Below, one piece after another: positions 9,853 to 19,577 of a stretch of 64,000 nucleotides of DNA. Location: positions 6,755,338-6,819,337 of the forward strand of contig NC_088302.1 in NCBI RefSeq assembly GCF_032854445.1. The letters are read 5' to 3'. Every line of letters starts with the position of its first letter. The first letter of the stretch is position 1. The notes under the pieces were generated by a model, which searched no databases, was not told the origin of the DNA, and saw nothing but the letters and a program-made list of their open reading frames with translations. The position numbers and the translations under genes were made by a program. The stretch comes from Liolophura sinensis. Taxonomy: Eukaryota > Mollusca > Polyplacophora > Chitonida > Chitonidae.

Positions 9853-12386
9853 AGAGAAGGTCCTGCTTTTACACAGCTTATAACAATGTGAAGAACAAAG
9901 ACGACGACTGCCTCCGATGGGCACTCCGGTCTGCATTATTTCCGTCGTCAGAAACCCTCAGAGACCAACAAAGTATCCCACCAATGATGGCCTTGACTTT
10001 AGTGGGATCGACGCCCCCACGCCCATCTCCCAGATCCCTAAAGTGGAGGAAAAGAACGACCTCGCCATCAACGTGCTCGGGTGGGACAAGGGCGTGATCG
10101 TGCACCGCCTCAGCAAGAAGCTCGGCGACACGCCCCGAATCAATCTGCTGCTGATTGGGAAGGTAGGCAAATTCCATTATACGTGGATGAAAGACCTCAA
10201 CCGTCTCCTGTTCCACGAAAGTAAGGCACACCATTGCAAACACTTCTGCGAGCGCTGCCTACATGGCTACACAAGGGAGGACCTGCTCGAGGCGCATAAG
10301 CCGGAATGCCGAGGGATTGGCCAGACGGCGGTGAGGGTGGAGATGCCCCAGGAGGGGGGAAAACAAGTTCACCTTTCAGAACCACCAGAAACAGCTACCG
10401 GCTCCGTTCATCATATATGCCGACTTCGAGGCTCTGACCAGAAAGGTTGAAGGCCCGCCGCCGTCACCTACAGAGAGCAGCACTCAAAAGACTCAGCACC
10501 ACGAGCTCTGCAGTTACTGCTATGTTGTGGTGCGTTGCGACGGCCGCAAAAAACGCCCCGTGGAATACAGAGACCCTAACGCGACGGAACACTTCCTCAG
10601 AGCTCTCCAACAGGAGGAGCGGGAAATCAAAAATGTTCTAGCCAACCCTATAGCCACGAATATGACTCCCCAAGACTGGCAGGCCCACAACAACGCCGCA
10701 ACCTTCCACGTGTGTAAGAAGCCTCTAGGCGCCGATTCTGTGCGCGATCACTGCCATATCACCGGCAAGTAGTCTTCCACAACCTACGGAGCTACGACAC
10801 AACCACAACCTACGGCATTTGCGATGAGGACTACATCCACGCTCAACAGGTATGGAAGGTATTTAACTGCACCAATCTGGGAAACTACACAGACCTTTAC
10901 TGCCGCACAGACGTGCTCCTGTTGGCTGATGTGTTTGAGGCCTTCCGGAAGACTTGTTTACGGCAGTATTGATTGGACCCTGCACACTACTTTACGAGCC
11001 CAGGTCTCTCGTGGGATGCGCTGTTCAAGAAGACAAGGAGGTATCTCCATGGTAAGTAAGCGATACGCCAAAGCCAATAATCCGCAGGTGGAGGGATACA
11101 ACCCCGAAAGTCCAAACAGCTACATCCAATACCTAGTCGCCAATAATCTATATGGCTGGGCTATGAGTCAGTTCCTTCCAACGGGCGGCTTTCAGTGGGT
11201 AGCTGACGCGCGGCGTCTCGGCGAAACGATTGCTACCGACCACCACGACAGTCCTTCCGGTTACATCCTCGAGGTCGACCTAGAGTATCCGGCCGGCATA
11301 TATAACGTACATAACGGCTACCCATTAGCCCCGGAGCGTCTGGTGGTCCAGAAGGGGTGGGTGTCAGATTATCAGCACGGCCTTCTCGGCAGGTCTACCG
11401 AGGTCGAAAAGCTAGTCCCCAACCTCCGCAACAAGGAACGGTACGTCTTGCACTACCGGAACCTACAGCTGTATCTATCTCTGGGAATGCACCTGACCAA
11501 GGTTCACCGGGCCCTGAGATTCGCCCAGAGCCCCTGGATGGAACCCTATGTCAGGATGAACACCGAGCTCCGAAAGACGGCCGCGAGTAAATTCGAGAAG
11601 GACCTGTACAAGCTAATGAACAAATCGGTCTTCGGAAAAACCATGGAGAGCCTTCTTAAGCGTGTGGACGTCAAGCTGGTACGCTCTGGAGAAGATGATA
11701 AGATACGGCGCTTGATAGCCAGCCCGAGCTTCGCAAGGGCGAACATATTTGATGATGACCTCGCAGCGATTCAGATGCACAAGACCCGTCTAGTCCTAAA
11801 CCGACCTATCTACGTGGGCATGAGCATTCTAGATCTCTCCAAGCATCTGATGTACGACTTCTACTACAACCACATGAAGGCCCAGTACGGATAGCGATGC
11901 CAGCTCCTCTACACTGACACGGATAGTCTGCTACTCGAGATTCAGACTGAGGATGTTTATAGGGATATAGCTGAGAATGCACACCTGTACGACACCTCAG
12001 ATTACCCACAAGACCACCCCCTGCACAGCGTAGCAAATATGAAGGTCTTGGGGAAAATGAAGGACGAGTGCTCGGGGCGGCAGATCACATAATACATTGG
12101 TCTGCGCCTCAAGACGTACTCCATTCTGGAGGCGGGTGGAGCCAACATTAAGAAGGCCAAGGGCGTGAAAAAGGGAGTTGTAGAAAAGCGCATCCATCAT
12201 AAGCAGTACAAAAAGGCCCTCTTCGAGAAAAAGATCTTCCGACACGGTATAGACGTGCTGCGATAAGAGCGCCACCATATCTATGGGCAGCACCTGAATA
12301 AAGTCTCACTGTCCCCCTTCGATAGTAAGCGCTGGATATCCGAAGATGGTGTCCACACCTTGGCTTATGGCTATGCGCCTCCTTGA
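9853..12386 (+). pseudogene. pPolB: Polinton protein-primed family B DNA polymerase, broken
   Basis: This gene would replicate the element from a protein primer. The N-terminal region (9,880-10,370) has the KNKDDDCLRW block and a C2H2-like CERCLHGYTREDLLEAH segment. Exonuclease motif I is at about 10,416 (IIYADFEALT), and a Cys/His block FHVCKKPLGADSVRDHCH follows near 10,710-10,765. The long frame 10,824-11,894 carries polymerase motif A as YLVANNLYGWAMSQ, motif B as LMNKSVFGKTMES, and motif C lies just after a stop as YTDTDSL (about 11,910). Defects: frame changes near 10,375, a loss between exonuclease and palm (about 10,790-11,050), stops at about 11,892, 12,090 and 12,264, and valine in place of the expected metal-binding aspartate in motif A. 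It converges on the integrase. Confidence 0.93.
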
Positions 12387-12443
12387 CGTCAGGATGGGAC
12401 TTCGAGGAACTACCGTAGAACCCCATCCGGGGGAAGTTGAGTA

Positions 12444-13406
12444 TCAGGAGGCACTATAAGCAACTCCCCGTCGCGGACCATCCGACGTATCGTCTAGATA
12501 GTACAGCACGGGTTCATTAGGCTTTGTGACAGAGCGCCCAAACCGATATATCTCTAGAGACCAGACAGGATCAGTCGCGCGGTCGCCCTCCACCTCTCCA
12601 GGCTGATAGAGATAACGAACGCCAACACCCTCGGGGATCTTCCGCTCATTAAGTCCAACGGGACGACCTGGAACAGTCGATGAAGGCTTATGGGGCACCC
12701 CTTTTGCCTTGATGGCGTCTTTTGGCTTTTTACCGATCAGTCCCGTTGTCTCGTTATTCAGAGCGGCCACAACAGAGGGCAGCCCAGCCACCCATTCAGT
12801 AGACCGGTGTTTGGGAGGAAGGCGCATCTCCTTGGCGTACTGATGTCCAAAGAGCCGCTCAGCCAGAGTACGGCTGAAACGCTCCACTATGCCTTGGTCT
12901 CGGTGGATATCCACACGCCCTCAGCGGACTGTGACATCGTGTTTGGCCAGCAGTAGGCTCACCGCACCCATAAACTCGCGCCCAGGGTCAACTTGGAGAA
13001 GCTTCGGCCATCGAAGGGGTCCCCTCTTGTAAATGTGAGAGAGAGCATCAGCGACTTCTTTGGAATCTTTTGTAGCCAGAGGTTCCGCCTCCTTGTAGCG
13101 AGAAGCGACATCAGCAACTGTCAGCGCGTACTTATACAGCTTCCGGCCTCGCCGATCATGTGGTAGAAATACAAGATCGGCTCGGTGGATGTCATTCGGC
13201 GTGGAAACATCGAACATAGGCCTCGGTATTTTTCCGGGACGAGGCAGGTATATCTGCCAGATAGCCTGCTTTTTCAGCCAGGTCCGGACTACATCTTCGG
13301 AGACTTTAGGCGCAGTGGCAAGTTTCTGGATGGCCGTGTGGCCCTTCCAGTACCCACGAGGGCTGTAGTAGATATTTGCCAGGCGAACAGACACTTTACT
13401 GGCCAT
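12444..13406 (-). pseudogene. Polinton retroviral-type DDE integrase, one in-frame stop
   Basis: The enzyme would insert element DNA into the host genome. The first part (13,406-12,921) shows the YYSPRGYWKG N-terminal block, the first catalytic Asp in DIHRADLVFL and the second in LLQVDPGREFMG. The second part begins just after a TGA at 12,921-12,923 in the same frame and carries the catalytic Glu in GIVERFSRTLAERLFG, then a C-terminal SH3-like region (PVWSLEIYRF...PVLYYLDD). So D, D and E are all present and only one nonsense codon divides the gene. About 320 codons in total is a normal length for the family. It is convergent with the polymerase gene, with about 57 bp between them. Confidence 0.93.
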
Positions 13407-13518
13407 GTCATCAAGGTATTCTAACAGACCTCTAACAGATTTGCGACGAAAAAGATCGTCGCGCGCAGAACCACCTCGTGCCCGGCGAGGAGCTCAATGG
13501 CGGCACAGTCAGTTCGGA

Positions 13519-13968
13519 TTACTTGGTGAGTTTCGCGATTCCGTAACTCACACCCCCAACCACACAAATTCCCAGGATGACGAAGGTCATCTCGCGGTGT
13601 TTTTTATCTTCACTAGGCACATAGAAATCGGAGAGCTGTGGCTCTGCGTCTAGCAGCGCATCGCGTGCGTCGCGGGTAAGAGTATTGCCCGAGACCCTAG
13701 AATACTCGTGCATTGCAGCGTCGACATCCCGGAACGTATGGATGGCGTGTCCCTGGCGGCGGAGTTCATCATTGATCCAGTCCAAGCGCTCAGTGCGCTT
13801 TTGGGCCCATTTTTCCTGGGCGGCTTGGAGCTGCTCTACAGCGTGGTCATGGCGCCTCAGCTCTTCGCAGACACCGGAACTCCTCAGCATCGAAAACATA
13901 TAGTTGCTCCCGCTAAAGGCCAAAGCGTTTACGAGGGCGCCGCCCATCATCATTGCGATGGAGGCCAT
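13519..13968 (-). CDS. Polinton conserved two-membrane-segment protein, unknown function
   Basis: An intact 149-codon frame. It has an N-terminal hydrophobic Gly/Ala-rich segment (MMMGGALVNALAF), a central charged helical stretch likely to form a coiled coil (EQLQAAQEKWAQKRTERLDWIN), a LSDFYVPSEDKK segment, and a C-terminal membrane helix (VILGICVVGGVSYGIA). The start is chosen because the stop of the upstream gene lies only 2 bp before it. Its place between integrase and the small-gene cluster suggests a virion membrane or assembly role, but that is inference. It is one of the few unbroken frames in the element. Confidence 0.75.
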   Translation of the reverse strand: MASIAMMMGGALVNALAFSGSNYMFSMLRSSGVCEELRRHDHAVEQLQAAQEKWAQKRTERLDWINDELRRQGHAIHTFRDVDAAMHEYSRVSGNTLTRDARDALLDAEPQLSDFYVPSEDKKHREMTFVILGICVVGGVSYGIAKLTK

Positions 13969-13970
13969 TA

Positions 13971-14210
13971 CTACTTGATTATATTGGGAGGAAGGAGCCC
14001 TTGTTTAATTAGCAGGTCCTTCGAAAACATGGCCAGGCCTACATCTGCAATGACCATGCCGACGTCACAGGGTGTTAAGTCCAGCTTCAAGAGGGCTCCT
14101 TTCAGGAACATCTGGCCGAGACGAGCTCACGCAGTAGCCAGGAGAGAGACCACAGCGGCGTGGTAGACCGCGTTGACTAGCACTTTTCCGTCACTGGGTG
14201 GAGTAGACAT
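13971..14210 (-). pseudogene. Small Polinton gene with an in-frame stop
   Basis: About 79 codons beginning MSTPPSDGKVLVNAVYH and ending GLLPPNIIK before a stop at 13,971-13,973. A TGA at 14,127-14,129 (codon 28) interrupts it, with the same frame open on both sides. It has hydrophobic stretches (AAVVSLLATA; GMVIADVGLAMF) consistent with membrane association. The start overlaps the end of the next upstream gene by 20 bp, and its stop lies 2 bp before the following start, a virus-like compact layout. Function unknown. Confidence 0.65.
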
Positions 14211-14676
14211 GCAGATCTATATAGAAAGGGTCGCGTCGTATATTCAAATGGAGTTTCTTTTTTTGCGGCGTGATATCTGCACGCGGTGTAATATCTGCAC
14301 CTCGTGCTGTATAGCGGCTGCGCCACACGCGGAGCAACACTAGCACTGTAAGGCTGCCAACGCCTAATAACGCCAGGGGCGCCCTCCAGTCGGGGGCCTT
14401 CGTAGAATCCGGATCTTTCGGCTGTTCCTTCGTAGAATCCGGTTTCTTTGGCAGTTTCTTGGTGGAATCAGCTGCGCCAAGCAAAGCAGCCTTTGCCTCG
14501 CGAAGCTCGTCCTTAAGCTTTTCAGCCTTGGCCTTTCTCGCTGCAGCACCCGCTCGACCCGCAGCGACTTTTGGGGGATTCTTCGCAGGGCCGTCATTCG
14601 TAGAATCCGCTGTCACCCCCTCCATTTCCTTCGGGCCTTCCGGATTCGTTGTACTCATGTTCCTCTGGATCATCAT
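14191..14676 (-). CDS. Polinton coiled-coil/membrane protein, unknown function
   Basis: A frame of 161 codons; the internal Met at 14,658 (MSTTNPEG) is an equally likely start. It is rich in Lys, Ala and Glu, with a predicted coiled coil (AAARKAKAEKLKDELREAK), three short DSTK repeats (PDSTK separated by about 10 residues), one membrane helix (LALLGVGSLTVLVLLRVW) and a basic tail. It overlaps genes on both sides. No enzyme motif is visible. It could be a minor virion or membrane-remodelling protein; this is inference from composition only. Confidence 0.65.
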   Translation of the reverse strand: MMIQRNMSTTNPEGPKEMEGVTADSTNDGPAKNPPKVAAGRAGAAARKAKAEKLKDELREAKAALLGAADSTKKLPKKPDSTKEQPKDPDSTKAPDWRAPLALLGVGSLTVLVLLRVWRSRYTARGADITPRADITPQKKKLHLNIRRDPFYIDLHVYSTQ

Positions 14677-14983
14677 TTCTAGGACGGCTGTGGCGTTTAA
14701 ATGAGCAGTGCTCAGTAGTGGTCAGCGCCATGGTTAACGGGGCTAAGTACTTACCATAGCAGTAGTATAGCCAGCAGCTAGCACTGCTAAGCGTCTGTTC
14801 AACAAATGGGTCGGTGGCGAGCTGTGCCATGAGCTTTGGTTGATTGTCGGGTGGGATTGGTAAGAGCCAGCTGGCCGCCCTTACATATGATCTCAAGAAT
14901 ATACCTCCGAGACCGCCAACCATCCGCGCTCCGAGCTTAGCTTCGTACCCGGAGTGCAGCCTTTCAACGTCTTCGTCGCTCAT
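14594..14983 (-). CDS. Polinton conserved small protein, unknown function
   Basis: 129 codons starting MSDEDVERLHSGYEAKLGARM. A Gly-rich hydrophobic segment (MVGGLGGIFL) and the aromatic block SSASCWLYYCYGKYLAPL are the conserved-looking parts. The last 30 residues are Arg/Glu/Gly-rich and run into the next gene in another frame, so the original stop is probably lost near 14,690 and the tail is artefactual. It follows the short gene at 15,004-15,158 by about 20 bp. Confidence 0.6.
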   Translation of the reverse strand: MSDEDVERLHSGYEAKLGARMVGGLGGIFLRSYVRAASWLLPIPPDNQPKLMAQLATDPFVEQTLSSASCWLYYCYGKYLAPLTMALTTTEHCSFKRHSRPRNDDPEEHEYNESGRPEGNGGGDSGFYE

Positions 14984-15003
14984 GGCGTCGACCTCAGCGG
15001 CTG

Positions 15004-15158
15004 TTACGTCTTTTCCCAGATGTCACTTGACCTGCCCACCCACCGCAAGTGCCGCAGCCTATCCCTGAGCTGCTGTGCATGTTGGCTTGGCTGTTGGCTG
15101 GGCTTCTCCTCCTCCTCCTCTGCGCCAGAACCTCGTCTATAAGCTCGTCGGTATCCAT
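15004..15158 (-). pseudogene. Short Polinton gene remnant, frameshifted
   Basis: Starts MDTDELIDEVLAQ at 15,158. After an Arg-rich stretch coded by a GAGGAGG-type repeat, the frame changes, and the second frame reads QQLRDRLRHLRWVGRSS before a TAA at 15,004-15,006. The repeat is a likely site of the length change. About 50 codons in all. No function can be named; the acidic start and basic helix are the only features. Confidence 0.45.
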
Positions 15159-15199
15159 TATTAATACGTAGGGGCGACTACGTCTAATACATAATCTTA

Positions 15200-15784
15200 G
15201 ATGTGGCGGGCGTATCAGTCATTAGAAGGAGCTTAGAATGCGGATTGCTCTTGAGCTTCTGTCGAACCTCTGCCTTTTCGCTCTCGGCCTCGATGATGTG
15301 GTTCTCCTTCAGGCATTCGTTGAACGAGTGCCGATCTTTGCAGTGGAATAAAGCCACCCACCTTGTCGCGAAAGTCTTTCAGGACGGCGTTGTATTTCTG
15401 AGTGAGGACCCAGACGCTTTGCTTTGCATGACAGCCCATGAATGACAGCATTTTTTGTTTCTTTTTCATCGCCTCCAACGCACTACAATCATCGATTATG
15501 TATAGGGTGGGCTCCCCCTCGAACAATCTGTAGAAAGCTCTCAGGCATTCGTTTAGCCGCTCGCCGGGATCAAAACAATAGACGTGAGGGTTAGACAGTA
15601 TCCATCGACGCCGGTACGCCTCGTTATGCTTAAGAGTGGGGTACAGGATCACAATGTGATGAAAGGAACCGCGGAAAGGGCCCTGAAGCAGGTCCAGCAC
15701 GAAGACTGTTTTGTCGCAGTTCGTCTGCCCACAGATTATCGCGCAGTGGGCGTCATCAAAAAAGCACGTTAACGAATTTACCAT
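15200..15784 (-). pseudogene. Polinton genome-packaging ATPase (A32/FtsK-HerA type), broken
   Basis: The ATPase would drive DNA into the capsid. It starts MVNSLTCFFDD and has a P-loop GQTNCDKT, where the last glycine of the expected GxxxxGKT is Asp. Walker B is PTLYIIDDCSA, and a sensor-like block VWVLTQKYNAVLKDFRDK follows. After DFRDKV (about 15,365) the 15,233 frame no longer looks like family sequence, while the adjacent frame reads ALFHCKDRHSFNECL, so there is a frameshift. Both the P-loop change and the frameshift suggest loss of function. The start codon region is tandemly duplicated upstream. Confidence 0.9.
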
Positions 15785-15930
15785 TCTCGATGTGCAGCAT
15801 TGCGTCCATAATCACATAGAGATATAGTCTGCCCACAGATAATCGCGCAGTAGGCGTCATCAATAAAGCGCGTTAACGAATCTACCATTCTCGATGTGCA
15901 GCATTGCGTCCATAATCACATAGAGATGTA
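15723..15930. repeat. 104-bp tandem duplication across the capsid-ATPase junction
   Basis: The block beginning GTCTGCCCACAGATTATCG at 15,723 recurs at 15,827 with exactly 104-bp spacing and only a handful of substitutions. It contains the ATPase start codon (15,782-15,784 and again 15,886-15,888), the capsid gene 3' end and the first half of the P-loop. It separates the two genes, which originally overlapped by about 29 bp. Confidence 0.9.
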
Positions 15931-17151
15931 CGTTCAATACGCCGGGATCTTCTCTCTCTTTTGTCACCTGTATCGTAATCCCCTCGCTGGCGTTCTGAAC
16001 GCGCTTCCCACTGCCATGTAGCTCGTCATCGTCGCTTGGCCGAAGGTCAAGCCAGAAGGCGTGCTTGTGCGTCAAGAACTCTTCCAGGGAGACGTCTGCC
16101 AGGCCTAAGTCTTTTACGACCCTGGCTACCTCAGGGTCCCGCTTCTCAAGGGGTGAGCTGGCGAAGAACCTCTGGACCTCGCCCCATTGCTGGTACGCCT
16201 GCATGCCCTGGCTGTACAGATGATTGGGGACCCCTTCTATTGTGACTTCTACTTTGGTGATCTTCGGGTTGTAGAAGGATTCCGACCTCCTCCCCCACGA
16301 GGTTCTTTTAGCCTCAAACAGCATGAGGATGCCCTTCATTGCTCTCGCTGGGGTGTTCAGGTTTATGTTCCAGAGAGTATCAGACATTCGGTGGCGGAGG
16401 ACGCGATCATACAGAATGGAGACGCCCCCGGCAAACTGGGTGCGGATCTGTCTAGCGAGCTTCTCATCGGTGACCATATCGAACTCCAGGCTGATGTTGT
16501 TAATGGTGTAAGTCGTGTCATCGTCTGTTGTCTTGATGACCCGGCTGTAATCGTTGAACGTCAGTTCGTACTCCAGTCGTTCGGCTAAGGCACTCTGGTA
16601 GAATGGCATGTGGCTATCTAGAAGCTCAAAGTCTAGCGGGATGTGGAATCGGCTGCCAAAGGCGCGAGCGATGGCTTTTTCTCCAGCATTGTCGTCACTT
16701 GCGTCCTCCGCTCCGTTTTTGTAAGCATGTTTCCGCTGCCGATGCCTTGGTAAGCCGCATTCCTCCGTTCGTTTTTGGTCAGCCATAAGTCGCCGTAGCA
16801 ATAAAACACATCAGAGTCGTCGATGGACATTACCTCATTCCCGCTGATTCTGATCGTGGTTTTGTTGACTACTGCGCGTCCGAGATTCCCGACCACTGTG
16901 GCGTTCGGGCCGGATGAATTGATCGTGATCGAGAAGGCCAAGCGCACGGTACCGGGCACAATGACGTCATTTGGGCCGAGGTTGGGGAAGCGGACCAAGA
17001 GTTGTTGATTCTGGTCGATCGTACTCGGGTTGTTGGTGACGACCAAGAACTGCCGTACACCTTGTACCCCCCGAGGCTTACGCAGTGTTCTGAAAGGGTT
17101 TAGCTTGCGTCCGTATGCATCCATTGTGTGTATTGAAGGTACACCTTGCAA
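15860..17151 (-). pseudogene. MCP: Polinton major capsid protein (double jelly-roll), frameshifted
   Basis: The hexon-like shell protein. The N-terminal frame (17,151-16,633) starts MQGVPSIHTMDAYGRKLNPF and reads through RQFLVVTNNPSTIDQNQQLL, GTVRLAFSITINS and DVFYCYGDLWLT. The C-terminal frame (16,801-15,860) continues with SRFHIPLDFELL, HMPFYQSALAERLEYELTFND, ISLEFDMVTDEKLA and the end DAMLHIENGRF. A one-base frame change lies in or near a short A run at about 16,720, so the two frames overlap. Total of about 430 codons fits a double-jelly-roll capsid. A homopolymer length error could mimic this break. Its 3' end overlaps an ATPase start codon. Confidence 0.9.
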
Positions 17152-17168
17152 TGTTAAATAGGAGGATT

Positions 17169-18344
17169 ATGGCAGACTTTGACTTTGATGATCCGTTCGA
17201 AGCCAAAGAGGACAATGCCCAAGACGACGTCGTCGAACAGACCTCTCTTTACATGTGATGTTGTTCCCAAGACACCAATATTGGGTACGACCCACGAAGC
17301 CCAAAAACAAAGATTGATCAAGAACGCCGTGAAGTCTTATTACAAAATTACGGCGAAGGATTCTTGGTATCCCGACTTTCCCCCACTCCGTTTAAACGAA
17401 GAAAATAAGTTTATGCTTGTCGATGGGCGTCTGCGACTTGTGAAGTACCCAGAACTGCAACTCACCAACGAACAAACTGGCGAACCGCTAGCCGTCACAA
17501 CAATCGCCAAGAGAGGAGGAGGGAGAAGGATTGTTAAGGATGCAGGTGGGCTGGGCATTGTAAACTGAAATGGAGAAAGCACAGTGAAAAACACAAAACA
17601 ACCATCGTTGCATCCGGCAGCAGTTACAGCCCTGAAGGCAGCGAGTTCAGAACTCGGTGCCGCGGCCGGCGAGGCGAGGCGGATACCATGGAGCTGGAGG
17701 ATTTAAGCCAACCAGCGAAAAAGGCCGCCGATGCTGTCCACACACTGCAAACAATCTTGACGGATAGTGTGGTCGGGCGGGCTCTTGAAACGATAAACGA
17801 CCCTCCTCTTCCCATGCGAGAACTTCTGGGGCTTGACAAGGCACTGCAGACCTCGGAAGGCGAACACGCGAATAAACTCGCCAAGCTGTCAAGTCTCGAC
17901 AAGGACATCGCATCCTACGCAAGGATACCAGTCTGGCCGAGCGCGTCCGCACCCTCTTCCGGGAGCAGGGAATAACCGTGGTCTCCATTTTTATGGCAAT
18001 TTGGATGGCGATCTCGACACTGGGGCTAGCGATAAAGTTGGGCGCTGACTGGCGGGTCCGGTGGGGGCATCCAGCCAACACCACCTCCACCCGACGGGCG
18101 TGGTCCTAAAGAATGGGTGAAAAAGCATCTCCAGTCCCTGGCGCGCACCCTTGGCAAGCTGGCTGGGAAGGCTGCCGCTGCGATTCCGGGTATTATTGGC
18201 AGTATCGTGTCCTGGCTACTGAACCTTCTCGGGAAAGCAGCTGGGTGGCTGGCCGATAATGTTTGGGCTCTAGTCATTGCAATAGGTGGCCTAATGCTTG
18301 TGGCTGTTCGCAATTATTTAACGCATAGTCCACAGAAGCAGTAA
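17169..18344 (+). pseudogene. Polinton coiled-coil and membrane protein gene, several frameshifts
   Basis: It starts divergently from the capsid gene, MADFDFDDPFEAKEDN at 17,169, then shifts frame to 17,220-17,568 (SYYKITAKDSWYPDFPPL; VDGRLRLVKYPELQLTN), then to 17,688-17,940 (DPPLPMRELLGLDKAL followed by a coiled-coil-like stretch). A further shift gives a hydrophobic helix (VVSIFMAIWMAISTLGLAI), and the last frame 18,117-18,344 has two hydrophobic segments (IPGIIGSIVSWLLNLLG; VWALVIAIGGLMLVAV). I interpret these consecutive frames as one gene of about 380 codons. No enzyme motif. A tail-to-tail overlap with the next gene marks its end. Confidence 0.7.
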
Positions 18345-19577
18345 GCCGATACCAACCCCAGCGACGGCGATGGCTGTCTTCTCCGCATCGTGATTCTTTC
18401 CTGCGGTGGGTGGTGGGACGCTTTCTTGTGGCTTAACGATCCCGTGGAAAGGTGCGCGCTTGTGCAAAGTGGGCGGCACTTTAGCGTTCACACCCTCATT
18501 GGCGCCTAGCTTCTGGTCCTCTGTAGCCACGACGATTTTGTTGTTGTAGTTCGCCACATGGCCGATCTGCAGAAGCATGTCGCTGGGGGCCATATATAGG
18601 CCTATGCCATACACAAAGTCTACTGCGCTCCCGGCATACTGGAGCACGTCCTGGTAGCCTTTGATAGCAGACGGAAGTTCGATCGGAGAGGAAATAGCGT
18701 CTTCAGCGTTCGCGGCAAACTGTTTTTGCTCGTCGAAAGCTGTGCTGGTGCCTAGAATACGCGCCCTTGTTTGCCCTTGGGCGTCTAGAATAGCCCACAC
18801 GTATGTCCGGATGGAATCGTTTAGGCGCTCTACGCCTGGCTGCGTGAATCCTTGGGATTTGCCGGCAATGAACGACGCCCAAGCCTCCTCGGCGTCCTGC
18901 TGGATGTAGTCGGCGTGGAGCGCTGTAGGCTTTCTAGAGAACGACATCCTGCTGGGATCGAAGGTCCCATCGCCAACGGGGCTGTAGCCCCTTCTCGTGA
19001 TATAGTAATATGCCACTCCGAGGCCGTGATTCATCCCCCTGCGCCTCCAGTCTGTGTGCTTATATACGCGAATTCCCTACAAATCCTCTCATAGGCCCTC
19101 TCGTCGTGGGGGCGGGGTTTGAATGCCGCCCACGCTCTGTCTTGCGGCAGGGCGGGGGTGGTGGGGGGGCTGGATCTCTTCCAAGATCCGCCTAACTTGG
19201 TAATACACATGGAACGTGTACAGGGCCCTTATTTGTTGGTCGGGGGCGAGAAGATGGTCTTTTACAGAGACGCCGCAGCCCGTGGTTGCGCACCAGACCG
19301 CGAAGTTCACTTGGTTCTGCCAGAATTGCATAGGATTGGTGTTCCAGGCCCGAACAATGTCATTGCTGGTTACCTGTGGCAGCCGGTACTTGGCCAACAC
19401 ATCTGTGAACTGGACTGGAAAGGCCTTCTTTTCATCGATGTAGATGTTAAATCGCGTGAGCTGCTCTGCGTGGGTTTGGATAGTATGAAATGCCCCGGCC
19501 TTGTAAGTGGCCTCTCTATTGAACCTGTAAGCCTCGCTGTTCATCGTGGCTAAAATGTTCATCACATTGTCTGACAT
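18318..19577 (-). pseudogene. Polinton conserved structural-type protein with C-terminal membrane helix, broken
   Basis: Two frames probably form one gene. The upstream one (19,577-19,089) starts MSDNVMNILATMNSEAYRF and contains QNQVNFAVWCATTGCGVS and YTFHVYYQVRRILEEIQ. The downstream one (19,034-18,318, 238 codons) contains DAEEAWASFI, RLNDSIRTYVWAILDAQG, FAANAEDAISS, GIGLYMAPSDMLLQIG and a final membrane helix (AVAGVGIGLLLLW). A frame change near 19,180 and a stop near 19,080 separate them. Function is unknown; the position between the coiled-coil gene and the penton gene suggests a virion component. The 5' end overlaps the divergent penton start by about 20 bp. Confidence 0.7.

Noticed and set aside
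13405-13653. Plus-strand coding frames opposite the integrase and small genes
   Set aside because: They are shadows of minus-strand genes whose motifs are clear, and their translations have no family features.
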